Below are positions 14,766 through 23,210 of a stretch of 64,000 bases of DNA, piece by piece. The stretch covers positions 1 to 64,000 of the forward strand of contig CAKTZA010000006.1 in NCBI GenBank assembly GCA_934635045.1, read 5' to 3'. This DNA is from an uncultured Kiritimatiellota bacterium. Its GTDB lineage: Bacteria > Verrucomicrobiota > Kiritimatiellia > RFP12 > UBA1067. A program made the position numbers and the translations under genes. Under the pieces are notes generated by a model. That model saw only the letters and a program-made list of their open reading frames with translations. It was not told the origin of the DNA and ran no database searches. Each line of letters begins with the position of its first letter. Position 1 is the stretch's first letter.

Positions 14766-16421
14766 TCATCTGCGCAGGAAGTGCGGCAGGCGCGCACGCG
14801 GCGTCGGGACGGAAATCGTCGTCGGGCCGACGACCACCGTTCCGTCGTCGGCGTGCCAGGTTCCCGGCGGGATCACGACCGTCCGCGAAGTCGCGCCCTT
14901 CTCGAGCTGCGGCGCGACGAGCAGGAAGTCACCCATCAGGAACTGGTCCTTCACCGTGGCGTAGCCGTGCCCCGGAAACTCGTATTCGAGATGCCGCAGC
15001 ATCGGCTCGCCCGTCTGCGCACACGCCTTCGCCAGCTCCACGAAACGCGGCGCAAACCGCTGGCGCAGCGCGACTGTCTCGCGGACGATCCGCTGGTCTT
15101 CCGCGTTCAGCACGCGCCACGGCGAGGCCGAGAACTGCATCATGCCGCACAGCGCCTGCATCTGGCAGGAACGGACGAACAGCTCCGCGTCGAACGCCGA
15201 ACCCGGCAGGAAGGCGACCCACTGTCCGCCGCCGATCATGTCAGGGCAGAGGAACGAGTAGCCGAGCAGTCCGCCCGCGAGCAGGTCGGTCACGCACTTG
15301 CGCAGATCCGCCCACGTATGGCCCTTGTCGTTCAGGCGCTCGACAAGCGGCTGGCCCGCAAGCCCAAAGGCGTTGCGGAACTCGCAGGTCGGATAGTCGA
15401 GGCAGACGCGCCCGTAGGCCTGTGCCTGAAGCCCCGACGGGACGTCCGCAAAAGCCCGGTAGCCGCGCGTGTAGAAGACGAGATGCCCGCCGTCCATCTT
15501 GAAGCCGTCCACGCCATAGTCCGCAATGAGCCGGTCGCATTCGCCCTTGAACCAGCGGCGCCCGTTCGGGTGGGTGAAGTCGACGAGCGCGGACTTGCCG
15601 TTCCACCAGCGCACGGCGGCGGGTCGGTCCATCGGATTCTCCGCCTCGGCCTCGTCGCCCAGCAGGAAGCCGCCCGTCATCTTCTCGCGCACGACGGACT
15701 TCGGGTTGATCCCCGTCGTGAGCAGCCGATAGGCGGGCGTGTCCATGCCCACGAAGGGACACATCCAGAGCAGGACCTTGAACCCCATCCGATGCAGCTT
15801 CTCGACCATGCCCTTCGGGTCGGCGAAACGGCTCGGCTCGAAACGCCAGTCGCCGTAGCCGGCCTGCCAGGTGTCGTCGATCATCAGGATGCCGGGCGGC
15901 AGTCCGTTGTCGAGCATCGACTGCGCGTAGGCGAGGATGTCCCTCTCGTTCTGGCCGTAGGTGAGCTCGATCCAGGTGCAGTACTGCGGCGCCGCGAAGA
16001 ACGCGAGGTCGGGCGTCTGGCCGCTCGGCGGGAAATGAGCCCTCGACGCGGCACGGAACGCCTCGCGCAGCGTCGCGCCGGCTTCGACGAGCGCGATCGG
16101 CGCGCCGTCCGAGACGAGCGTCAGCGCGCCGTCGCGGATCGTGACCGTCGTCTGCCCGTCGCACCAGACGTAGCGGCCCCTGTCCGAGACGAGGAACGAC
16201 TGGTACTGGTTCGCGTAGCCGTCGGTGCGGATGTCGATGACGGCGTCCGTCCGCGCGTCGAACGGCATCTGACCGCCCCACCACGTCGCCGCGCCCCACC
16301 AGTGCTCACCCGGCAGCATGCGGACGGTGCGCGTCCGCGTCTCGCCATGCGGACAGGTCTCGGGATCCGCGAACAGCGGGCCGAGGGCCAGTGTCGCCAG
16401 AAGGGATGCCGCCACCTTCAT
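14766..16421 (-). CDS. Secreted glycoside hydrolase family 31 protein
   Basis: A 551-residue exported alpha-glycosidase of the GH31 type (alpha-glucosidase, alpha-xylosidase, alpha-galactosidase or relatives). After the signal peptide, the TIM barrel shows P-G-I-L-M-I-D-D-T-W-Q near 176, G-F-K-V-L-L-W-M-C-P near 213 and the nucleophile motif D-G-F-K-M-D-G-G with Asp near 310. The C-terminal beta domain ends near L-P-H-F-L-R-R. Its ATG overlaps the GH36 stop by 4 bases (ATGA), a sign of translational coupling. It is compact for GH31, which is often 650-800 residues. Confidence 0.85.
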   Translation of the reverse strand: MKVAASLLATLALGPLFADPETCPHGETRTRTVRMLPGEHWWGAATWWGGQMPFDARTDAVIDIRTDGYANQYQSFLVSDRGRYVWCDGQTTVTIRDGALTLVSDGAPIALVEAGATLREAFRAASRAHFPPSGQTPDLAFFAAPQYCTWIELTYGQNERDILAYAQSMLDNGLPPGILMIDDTWQAGYGDWRFEPSRFADPKGMVEKLHRMGFKVLLWMCPFVGMDTPAYRLLTTGINPKSVVREKMTGGFLLGDEAEAENPMDRPAAVRWWNGKSALVDFTHPNGRRWFKGECDRLIADYGVDGFKMDGGHLVFYTRGYRAFADVPSGLQAQAYGRVCLDYPTCEFRNAFGLAGQPLVERLNDKGHTWADLRKCVTDLLAGGLLGYSFLCPDMIGGGQWVAFLPGSAFDAELFVRSCQMQALCGMMQFSASPWRVLNAEDQRIVRETVALRQRFAPRFVELAKACAQTGEPMLRHLEYEFPGHGYATVKDQFLMGDFLLVAPQLEKGATSRTVVIPPGTWHADDGTVVVGPTTISVPTPRARLPHFLRR

Positions 16422-18145
16422 TTCCGCTCCCCTCCCGCCGGGTCCAGGCGGATGAACTCGCTTTTCGGCACCGCGAGACGGCGCGGTTCGCCGTCGAGGA
16501 CGACCATCAGGCCGTCACGCGCCGTCGCGTTGACGAGGTAGACGGGTTTCGCGACCCGTCCGAGATCGGCAAACGCCGCGTCCGAATAGACGACCACGAC
16601 CTTCTCCGCCGCGCTCTCGCCCTCCAGCACGGGATAGCCCAGCTCGGGATGCCGCGCCGTGAACGTCCCGCGCAGCAGGGCCTCGCGGTGCTCCTGCGAG
16701 AACGCCAGCCACTTCGCGATGACGGCGCGGTGGGCGGGCGGCAGGTCGCGCAGGACCATCGAATACTGGATGACGCCGAAGAGCGCGTTGAGGATCGGAC
16801 GCGCCGCGTTCGCGGGCGTGTCCGACGGATGCCATTCGAGCATGTCGGCGTGCACGGGCGTCGTGCCGCTCGTCACGCGCAGCGTCGCGATGCGCATCCG
16901 GTTGCCGGCCATGTCGCCGGGACAGTCCGTCGCGCGCAGCATGTTCCCGTACTGGCGGATCGCCGGGCCGACGTAGTTCTGGCGGAACTCGACGAGCGCA
17001 TCCGGGCGGATGGCCACGAGCCGGGCGCGGATCTCCTTCATCAGCGCGTCCACCGCCTCCGGCAGGGAGCGGATGTCGCGTCCGGCGTAGTTCTCGCGCA
17101 CGGCCGGGTCGCCCGTCGGCGGAATCTTGAACCAGTCGATGAAGTCGAGCTTGAGGCCGTCCAGCCCCCAGTCCCGGAACGCCGTCTCGAACGTCCCGGC
17201 CAAATGCGCGCGCACCTCGGGGAAGCGCGGGTCGAGCATGCCCGCCGGAAACGCCGGGTTGACGTAGAGGCACTTGCCGCGGAAGCGTTCGTACGCCGCG
17301 CTTTCCGTGCCGACCATCGGCACGGAAAACCAGACCATGTACCGATAGCCGAGCCGGCGGACGGCCGCGACGTGCGCGGCCATGTCCGGGAACTTCGACG
17401 GCGCGGGCCGCCAGTCGCCGACGTTCCCGTAGTTGCCGACGCCCGCCCCTTCGAGCTGCCAGCCGTCGTCGAGGATGAGCGTCTTCATGCCGAGCTTCGC
17501 GCCCATCGCGCATTCGGCCTCGACGGCCGCCGCGCTGACGTCCTGATGGAAGCCGTACCACGTCGAGTAGACCGGATCGTACGCCGATTCGGGCGCGAAC
17601 GCCGGCTCGAAGCCGTTCGCGCGGCGGATCCATTCCGCCGCCTCGGCCGCCGCCCGGTCCCAGCGGACGGCGCGCTCGTCCACCAGAACCTTGACCGCGT
17701 AGCCCTTGCGCGGCGCCTCCGGCTGGGTGAAGAACGTCAGCCTGAACAGCACCCGGTCACCGGCTTCGACGACGCCGACCTTGAACTTCACCTCGCGCAG
17801 CGCCTCCGTCGCCGCGACCGTCACGCGGTTGCCGTCCGCGTCGTTCAGCACGGTGCAGAGCGGCATCGCAAAGGCGAGGTTGGAGAAGTAGTTTCCGTTG
17901 CGGTCGGCCTGCAGGTGGCAGCGGTCCGGCTCCGCGTGCGGGAACCACGTGTGGTGCATGTCGACCTGCGGACGCTCGAACGAGACCGAAAACGTCGGCG
18001 GCGGGGCCTCGACCGCGCGGGCCAGGCGAATCTCGTGCACCGCCCGCCCGGCGTCCGCCGATTCGCGCGTCGTGAACGTCCAGCCCTCCGGCCTCTCGCA
18101 GACAAGCGAGAGCGCCGCCAGCAGAAATGCGGTTGCCGTCATCAT
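16418..18145 (-). CDS. Secreted glycoside hydrolase family 36-like alpha-galactosidase
   Basis: A 575-residue exported protein of clan GH-D (alpha-galactosidase or alpha-N-acetylgalactosaminidase). Family features are D-D-G-W-Q near residue 225, the nucleophile motif L-D-G-L-K-L-D-F-I-D-W-F, and an acid/base candidate in R-A-T-D-C-P-G-D. The start M-M-T-A-T-A-F-L-L-A-A-L gives a short signal peptide. The ATG at 18145 overlaps the stop of the preceding beta-helix gene, and the stop overlaps the next gene (GH31). Two alpha-glycosidases are therefore made in tandem. Confidence 0.83.
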   Translation of the reverse strand: MMTATAFLLAALSLVCERPEGWTFTTRESADAGRAVHEIRLARAVEAPPPTFSVSFERPQVDMHHTWFPHAEPDRCHLQADRNGNYFSNLAFAMPLCTVLNDADGNRVTVAATEALREVKFKVGVVEAGDRVLFRLTFFTQPEAPRKGYAVKVLVDERAVRWDRAAAEAAEWIRRANGFEPAFAPESAYDPVYSTWYGFHQDVSAAAVEAECAMGAKLGMKTLILDDGWQLEGAGVGNYGNVGDWRPAPSKFPDMAAHVAAVRRLGYRYMVWFSVPMVGTESAAYERFRGKCLYVNPAFPAGMLDPRFPEVRAHLAGTFETAFRDWGLDGLKLDFIDWFKIPPTGDPAVRENYAGRDIRSLPEAVDALMKEIRARLVAIRPDALVEFRQNYVGPAIRQYGNMLRATDCPGDMAGNRMRIATLRVTSGTTPVHADMLEWHPSDTPANAARPILNALFGVIQYSMVLRDLPPAHRAVIAKWLAFSQEHREALLRGTFTARHPELGYPVLEGESAAEKVVVVYSDAAFADLGRVAKPVYLVNATARDGLMVVLDGEPRRLAVPKSEFIRLDPAGGERK

Positions 18146-19563
18146 CGGAAGAGGAGAAGGAGTCCGATGGGCAACGCCTCGTAGCACCCCATGTCCGGCG
18201 CGTCGCCCGTCACGCGCGGATGGCCCAGGAGATCCACGGCGCGCGGATCCGCCGGGTCGGTCATCCAGTCGAAGAGCCGCCCGCTGTCGCGGCAGGCCCC
18301 CTTCGGCACGAGCGCCGCGCCGAACTTCGGGCTGACGTTCACGCAATCGACGTATTTCGCGTCCGTGACGGCGGCGACCTGAAGGCAGCTGTTCGTGGCC
18401 GCCGTCACGGCATCGTCGGCGCCGACGTTGCCCCAGGAGATCGAGTTGACGAGCGCTGCGGACGAGACGCCTCCGGAGTACGTCCCCTTCGCCAAGGTGT
18501 TCGTGTTCGCATAGACCGTGCAGTTGAAGAAGGCGCCCTCATAAGTCCCGCCGCCTTGGTTGTTCGCCGTGTTGAAGGCGATGAGGGCGTTGAAATGCGT
18601 TCCCCCGTAAGCGCCGCCCCCACCCGCGCCGACAGCCCCGTTCAGCCGCTGGACGTTGCCGGTGACGACGCAGTTGACCGTCAGGCCTTCCGACGTGCCG
18701 CCGCCATAGCGTCCGGACGAATTCCCGCGCACGACGCAGGAAGAGAGCGAGGCCTTCCACGCGCCGCCGCCATGGGCGTTGTCCGCCGTCTCGTTGCCTT
18801 CAATCACGCAGTTCGTCGCGCGCCCCAGGTAGAGGCCGCCGCCCCCGCCATACGAGCTGTTCCACGTCGTGCGGTTCCCGCAGACCGTCGTGCCGACGAG
18901 AACCGACTCCGCGCAGCCTCCGCCCGACGCCGTCGACAGGTTGTTCGAGACCACGCAATCGACGAGCGTGCACATGTAGGCGCCGCCGCCGAGAGCGCTC
19001 GTCCCGCCGGAAACCAGGCAGCTGCGCAGCGTGAGGCGATCCGCCGCGCCCGAGCCGGCGCAGACCCCTCCGCCCCGGGCGAGATCCGAGGCGCTGCCGA
19101 TCGTCTTCGGCGAGCAGCCGCCCGTCAGCCTGAAGCCCACCACTTCGATTCCCTTGCTGCCAAAGGCGCTCTTGGCGAGGGCGCGAAAGGCGTTCGCGCC
19201 ACAGCCGGTCGCCGTTGTCGGGTCGGGCGCGCCCGCGAGCGTCGGCCCCGTCCGCCAGTCGCCGCTTTCGCTTCGGATGACGCACGAGGTGATCCCGCCG
19301 CCGATCGCGTAGCGCGCGTTGGTCGAGCCGTCCTGGCTCATCGGAATCGTGTCGGCCGTGCAGTCGTAGTCGTTCTTCACGTAGATGACGCACCCGTTCG
19401 GGCTCTTCAGGGCGTTCGTGAGGGACGAATAGCACGTGCCCTCCATCTCGACGCCGTCCGCGTCCGTCATGCGCCATGTGCCGTCGTTCGACACGAAGCG
19501 GTTGCCCGCGCATGGCGCGCCGAGGCAGAAGAGTGCCTGCAGAAAAGCAAGAGTCGCCTTCAT
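18142..19563 (-). CDS. Secreted right-handed beta-helix protein (choice-of-anchor Q type)
   Basis: A 473-residue exported protein with many short repeats of the form G-G-G-x-x-x-x-x-L-x-x-C-x-V-x-x-N, which build a parallel beta-helix. Glycine triplets and cysteines recur through residues 130-400. The C terminus D-M-G-C-Y-E matches the end of choice-of-anchor Q domains. The start at 19563 is chosen because MKATLAFLQALFCLGAPCAG is a signal peptide; an upstream ATG at 19614 would add 17 unlikely residues. It lies inside the glycosidase operon, so it may bind or cleave a polysaccharide, but no catalytic motif is visible. Confidence 0.78.
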   Translation of the reverse strand: MKATLAFLQALFCLGAPCAGNRFVSNDGTWRMTDADGVEMEGTCYSSLTNALKSPNGCVIYVKNDYDCTADTIPMSQDGSTNARYAIGGGITSCVIRSESGDWRTGPTLAGAPDPTTATGCGANAFRALAKSAFGSKGIEVVGFRLTGGCSPKTIGSASDLARGGGVCAGSGAADRLTLRSCLVSGGTSALGGGAYMCTLVDCVVSNNLSTASGGGCAESVLVGTTVCGNRTTWNSSYGGGGGLYLGRATNCVIEGNETADNAHGGGAWKASLSSCVVRGNSSGRYGGGTSEGLTVNCVVTGNVQRLNGAVGAGGGGAYGGTHFNALIAFNTANNQGGGTYEGAFFNCTVYANTNTLAKGTYSGGVSSAALVNSISWGNVGADDAVTAATNSCLQVAAVTDAKYVDCVNVSPKFGAALVPKGACRDSGRLFDWMTDPADPRAVDLLGHPRVTGDAPDMGCYEALPIGLLLLFR

Positions 19564-19627
19564 CTTTTGTCGTCCTTTCATTTGTTCGATTCCGCACAGA
19601 ACAGTCAGATTCATGTCAATGCCTCGC

Positions 19628-21910
19628 TCATTCGTAGACGGTGCGCCCGGCGCCGTCGATGACCGCCTTCTTTCCGGCCCGGCGCGCGGCGAAGGCGGCG
19701 AGCTCGGCCTGCGTCGGCGCGTCGAGCGCCCGTACGCAGACGTTCTTCACGTCGAACTTCGCCGCATACGTGCAGATGTTCATCGCGCCGCCGCCAAGCG
19801 GCACGTCAACGGTATAGAGAACCGTCCCGTCAAGCGTGACGCGCATCTTCGTGTCGGCGAGCCGGACGACCAGGCGATGCCAGCCGTCCGCAAGCGGCGC
19901 GGCGAACTTCGTACGCGCGACGAGCGGCCGCACGGGCTGCCCGTGCCGGATGAAGACCGCCGCCGAATAGGCCTGCCGATCGAAGGAGAGGTCGAGCCGG
20001 TCGAACTTCTCCAGGAAGCGCGTCGTCCCGACGCGCAGGCGCAAGGTGAAGGCCTTCTTCCGCTCGGCGGGATCGAAGCGGAAGTCCATCGACTGCTCAT
20101 AGTTGATCCACGGGCCGCCGCGAAAGACGCGCGGATGGTTGCCCCAGAGCAGGCCGTCGCTCTTCAGGTGCGCGCGCGCAAGCGCAGGGTCTTCGGACGC
20201 GAGGCGCTCCGTCCAGTTCCCCTGCGGATTCTCCGGCCAGGGATAGAGCCGACGCGACGGCTTCGCCTCGTCCAGCAGATAGGCGAGGCGCGTCGCGTCC
20301 GGCTGCGCGGCGAGCGACGCCCAGTCGTCACGCGCGAGCTTCAGCGACCGCCAGCGGCCCCACCACGCCTTCTCGCGGGCGACCTCACGCGCCGCGCGCG
20401 GATCGGCCGCCGCCGCGAGTTTCGCTTCCGCCGCCGCGAAGAGGCCGTCGAGACGCGCGACGAGTTCCTTCGAGACGAAGCCGTCCGCAAAGACCTCCGG
20501 CGACGCGCCGTAGCCGCCGACGTGCTGCGACCCGCTCCAGGCGTCCTCCAAGGCCGTCAGGACGTCCGCCATCTCACGCGCGGCGGCGCCGTAGATGCGC
20601 GCGCACCAGTCCGCCTTGAGCGCGCCGAAGTCGAGGTCGGGATTCCACAGCGCGCGCGCAAGGACGTAGGCCGGGAAGCGGTGGCAGAGCGTTTCCGCGC
20701 CGCTCGCATACCACTCCGTGTACCAGTTCTCCACGCCGAAGCCGCGCGCCCAGCGGATCTCGTCGAGCAGCACGCGCTCCTGCGGCGCGATCATGGGCTG
20801 AGACGCCCCCCAGATGTCGAAGTGGTAGCCGTAGATGCCGGGCGCGCCCGACAGGACGGCCTTCCAGTCCACCATCGCCGCGAGCGCCTTCGGGTTCAGC
20901 GGACAGTCCGCCGCGCCGAAGGGATGCATGTAGCAGCGGTTGTACATGCAGTAGTCGACCGCAATCGCGGGGTGGATGCGCACCTTCGGCACGTTCAGGT
21001 AGAACGAGTAGGCTATCGTCGAGAACTTTCGCCCGGGACGCGCCTTCACGACCTCGGCGACGACCTTGTTGATGAACGCGAAGTAGGTCGTCGATGGATC
21101 GGACGCCGCGCAGCCCGCGCACTGGCAGTGGATGGGCACGTCCTTCGGCGAGAGCGTGAACCGCTCCACTTCGGGATGCGCGTCGCAGAGCCGCACGAGC
21201 CAGCCGACGAACGTGCGAATCGTGTCCGGGTTCGTGTAGCAGTGCTGCTTCGGACTGCGCGCGCCCTTCCAGAGCGCATGCTGCTCCGGGTACTTGGCGA
21301 AATACTCGTCCGACGTGCGGCAGTCGGCGGGCAGGACCCAATTGAAGGAATGTCCGCCCCACTTGAGCACGGGGTGCAACTTCTGGTGACGCGTGTAAGC
21401 CAGTTTCTCACGCGATTCGCGCGCACGGGTGAGGTGGAAGGAGAACGCCCGGTTCGGGAACGCCGCCGTCGAACGCCGCGGCACGATGTCGAGGGACAGG
21501 TTCCGCGTCGCGTCCGGCAGGTACTCGCCGTCCGCACCCGGCCAGAACCAGCGGCAGCCAAGCTGTTCAAGCAGGTCGACCATCGCGAACCAGCAGCTCA
21601 CGTCGCTGTTGCCCGCGAGCCAGAGCCGTTCGCCGGCCGCCGCCTTTTCGACGCGAATCTCGTAGGTGTCGGACGGTCCGAGGGACGGGTCGACGCGAAA
21701 CGCGATCTCGTTCGGCGCGTCCGCCATCGGCTCGGCGCCCGTCACGGTCCGGACGACGCGGAAGAACTCGTTCGTGGCGAACGCGCGTTCGGCGCCGTCC
21801 GCAACGCCCGCGAAGCGAACGGCGCAGCGTCCGTCGCGCACGACGTCAAACGCCTCCGCGCCCTGCGCAACCGCCAGGGCCACGACCGTCGTCCAAAGCA
21901 TCCTCCTCAT
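19628..21910 (-). CDS. Secreted DUF4838 protein with LamG-like C-terminal domain
   Basis: A 760-residue exported protein. The DUF4838 region is marked by W-G-G-H-S-F-N-W, H-C-Y-T-N-P-D-T-I-R-T-F, a cysteine pair C-Q-C-A-G-C, and Y-G-Y-H-F-D-I-W-G. An N-terminal alpha-glucuronidase/hexosaminidase-like domain (A-F-R-V-D-P, D-T-Y-E-I-R-V) precedes it. The last 150 residues look like a LamG/concanavalin fold (D-G-W-H-R-L-V-V-R-L). DUF4838 proteins are presumed TIM-barrel glycosidases; no activity is established to my knowledge. It overlaps the upstream GH63-like gene by 4 bases and is a paralogue of the gene at 23211-25421. Confidence 0.82.
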   Translation of the reverse strand: MRRMLWTTVVALAVAQGAEAFDVVRDGRCAVRFAGVADGAERAFATNEFFRVVRTVTGAEPMADAPNEIAFRVDPSLGPSDTYEIRVEKAAAGERLWLAGNSDVSCWFAMVDLLEQLGCRWFWPGADGEYLPDATRNLSLDIVPRRSTAAFPNRAFSFHLTRARESREKLAYTRHQKLHPVLKWGGHSFNWVLPADCRTSDEYFAKYPEQHALWKGARSPKQHCYTNPDTIRTFVGWLVRLCDAHPEVERFTLSPKDVPIHCQCAGCAASDPSTTYFAFINKVVAEVVKARPGRKFSTIAYSFYLNVPKVRIHPAIAVDYCMYNRCYMHPFGAADCPLNPKALAAMVDWKAVLSGAPGIYGYHFDIWGASQPMIAPQERVLLDEIRWARGFGVENWYTEWYASGAETLCHRFPAYVLARALWNPDLDFGALKADWCARIYGAAAREMADVLTALEDAWSGSQHVGGYGASPEVFADGFVSKELVARLDGLFAAAEAKLAAAADPRAAREVAREKAWWGRWRSLKLARDDWASLAAQPDATRLAYLLDEAKPSRRLYPWPENPQGNWTERLASEDPALARAHLKSDGLLWGNHPRVFRGGPWINYEQSMDFRFDPAERKKAFTLRLRVGTTRFLEKFDRLDLSFDRQAYSAAVFIRHGQPVRPLVARTKFAAPLADGWHRLVVRLADTKMRVTLDGTVLYTVDVPLGGGAMNICTYAAKFDVKNVCVRALDAPTQAELAAFAARRAGKKAVIDGAGRTVYE

Positions 21911-23205
21911 TGCGCCCCTCCCGTCGGCTCCTTCGTGCGCGCCCAGTCCAGCGCAAGCTCAAGGGCGAACGCGCAAGACCAGCTGAAACGCGGCACCCCC
22001 AGCGGAACACCCGTGACCGGGTGGTAGTTCTCGTAGATCGAGGAACCGTCGCCGCGCAGCATCTCCAGCAGCCGCGCACGCCCACGATCCGCGATGTCGT
22101 CGAATCCGTAGTCCTTGAGGCCCCGGATCGCGAAGTAGGCGATGTTGATCCACGTGCGGCCACGCCAGTACTGGAGCGGATCGAACGCGGGATCGTCGTA
22201 CGAGACGCTCGGCCAGCCAGGGCTCAGCCGCGTCGCGACGGTCGCCATCCGCGCCGCGTGCTCACGCGAGGCGATGCCCGCGAAGAGCGGCATGAACGAC
22301 GCCGGCGTCAGGATGCGAGAAAAGCGGTTCGACGCCCAGTTCCAATCGTAGTAGCAGCCCGCCTCCGCGTCCCAGAGCTCCCGTTCGACTCGCGACGCAA
22401 GCTCCGTCTCGCGACGCTTCCAGTCCGCCGCGTCCGCCGCGAGCCCCAGTTCCTCGGCGAAGGCGGCGAGCGCACGGTCTGCGAGGACAAGCCAGCAGTT
22501 GAGGTCGACGGCGCAGACGTTCCAGGCGTTGCCGTCCCAGCGCGGCGAGTTGTCCCAGCCCGACTCCCAGCCCGCCCACTTCCGGTGCGTCGCCTCGTCC
22601 GGCGCGTTGTCCGCATCGTAGCGGTACAGCCCGTTCGCGCAGCGGCGAACCCGGTCATAGGAAAGCACGTGCCGCTTGAGGAACGGATACGTCTCCGCCA
22701 GGAAGGCGCGGTCGGGACAACGGCGGTGGACGACCGCGAACGCCCAGGCGGCGACCGGCGGCTTGCCCCAGTTCGCGAGGACGCGCCCATCGACGCCCAG
22801 CACGTCGCCGAGAAAGCCGTCCGCGCGCTGAAGGCGCCGGAGGACGCGGAACTGGTCGCGCGCGAGTTCGGGATCGAACCAGCTCGCGCCGACGGCGGCA
22901 AACGCGCCATCCCAGTTCCAGAAGCCGACGAAATGCTTCTCGGACGGCTGGATGGCGCGCAGCGGCGACCAAGCCGGCGGCTCCAGCGCATGCGTCGCGA
23001 ACTCGCCTTCCGGCAGCTTGCGCTGAAGCCGTCGCCCCAGCGCATTCGCCTCCAGCGTCCGCGCCGCACGATCGACAAGCGCATACGTCTCGTAATCGAC
23101 GCGCCCGTAGAGGCCACGCAGCCAACTGTCGAGCGCGCCGTCGCCTCCGCTGGCGGCGAAGGCGGCGAAGACACAGGCGGCGCTGAGCAGACGGCGGATG
23201 CGCAT
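21907..23205 (-). CDS. Secreted GH63/MGH1-like (alpha/alpha)6-barrel glycosidase
   Basis: A 432-residue exported protein of the GH63/GH37-like alpha-toroid group that includes mannosylglycerate hydrolase. Family marks are F-W-N-W-D-G-A-F-A, W-E-S-G-W-D-N-S-P-R-W (a likely catalytic Asp), Y-W-R-G-R-T-W-I-N-I and S-I-Y-E-N-Y-H-P-x-T-G (a likely catalytic Glu). The start at 23205 gives the signal peptide MRIRRLLSAACVFAAFAAS and is 5 bases after the stop of the upstream DUF4838 gene. The start of the next gene overlaps its stop. The substrate is unknown. Confidence 0.82.
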   Translation of the reverse strand: MRIRRLLSAACVFAAFAASGGDGALDSWLRGLYGRVDYETYALVDRAARTLEANALGRRLQRKLPEGEFATHALEPPAWSPLRAIQPSEKHFVGFWNWDGAFAAVGASWFDPELARDQFRVLRRLQRADGFLGDVLGVDGRVLANWGKPPVAAWAFAVVHRRCPDRAFLAETYPFLKRHVLSYDRVRRCANGLYRYDADNAPDEATHRKWAGWESGWDNSPRWDGNAWNVCAVDLNCWLVLADRALAAFAEELGLAADAADWKRRETELASRVERELWDAEAGCYYDWNWASNRFSRILTPASFMPLFAGIASREHAARMATVATRLSPGWPSVSYDDPAFDPLQYWRGRTWINIAYFAIRGLKDYGFDDIADRGRARLLEMLRGDGSSIYENYHPVTGVPLGVPRFSWSCAFALELALDWARTKEPTGGAQ

Positions 23206-23210
23206 CGGAT

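Noticed and set aside
12194..15502. Very long plus-strand open frames opposite the GH2/GH31 genes (and similar ones at 4557-6878, 28931-32092, 38568-41468, 41546-44335)
   Set aside because: They are arginine- and histidine-rich shadow frames caused by high GC in third codon positions of the minus-strand genes; they show no domains, signal peptides or ribosome-binding sites.
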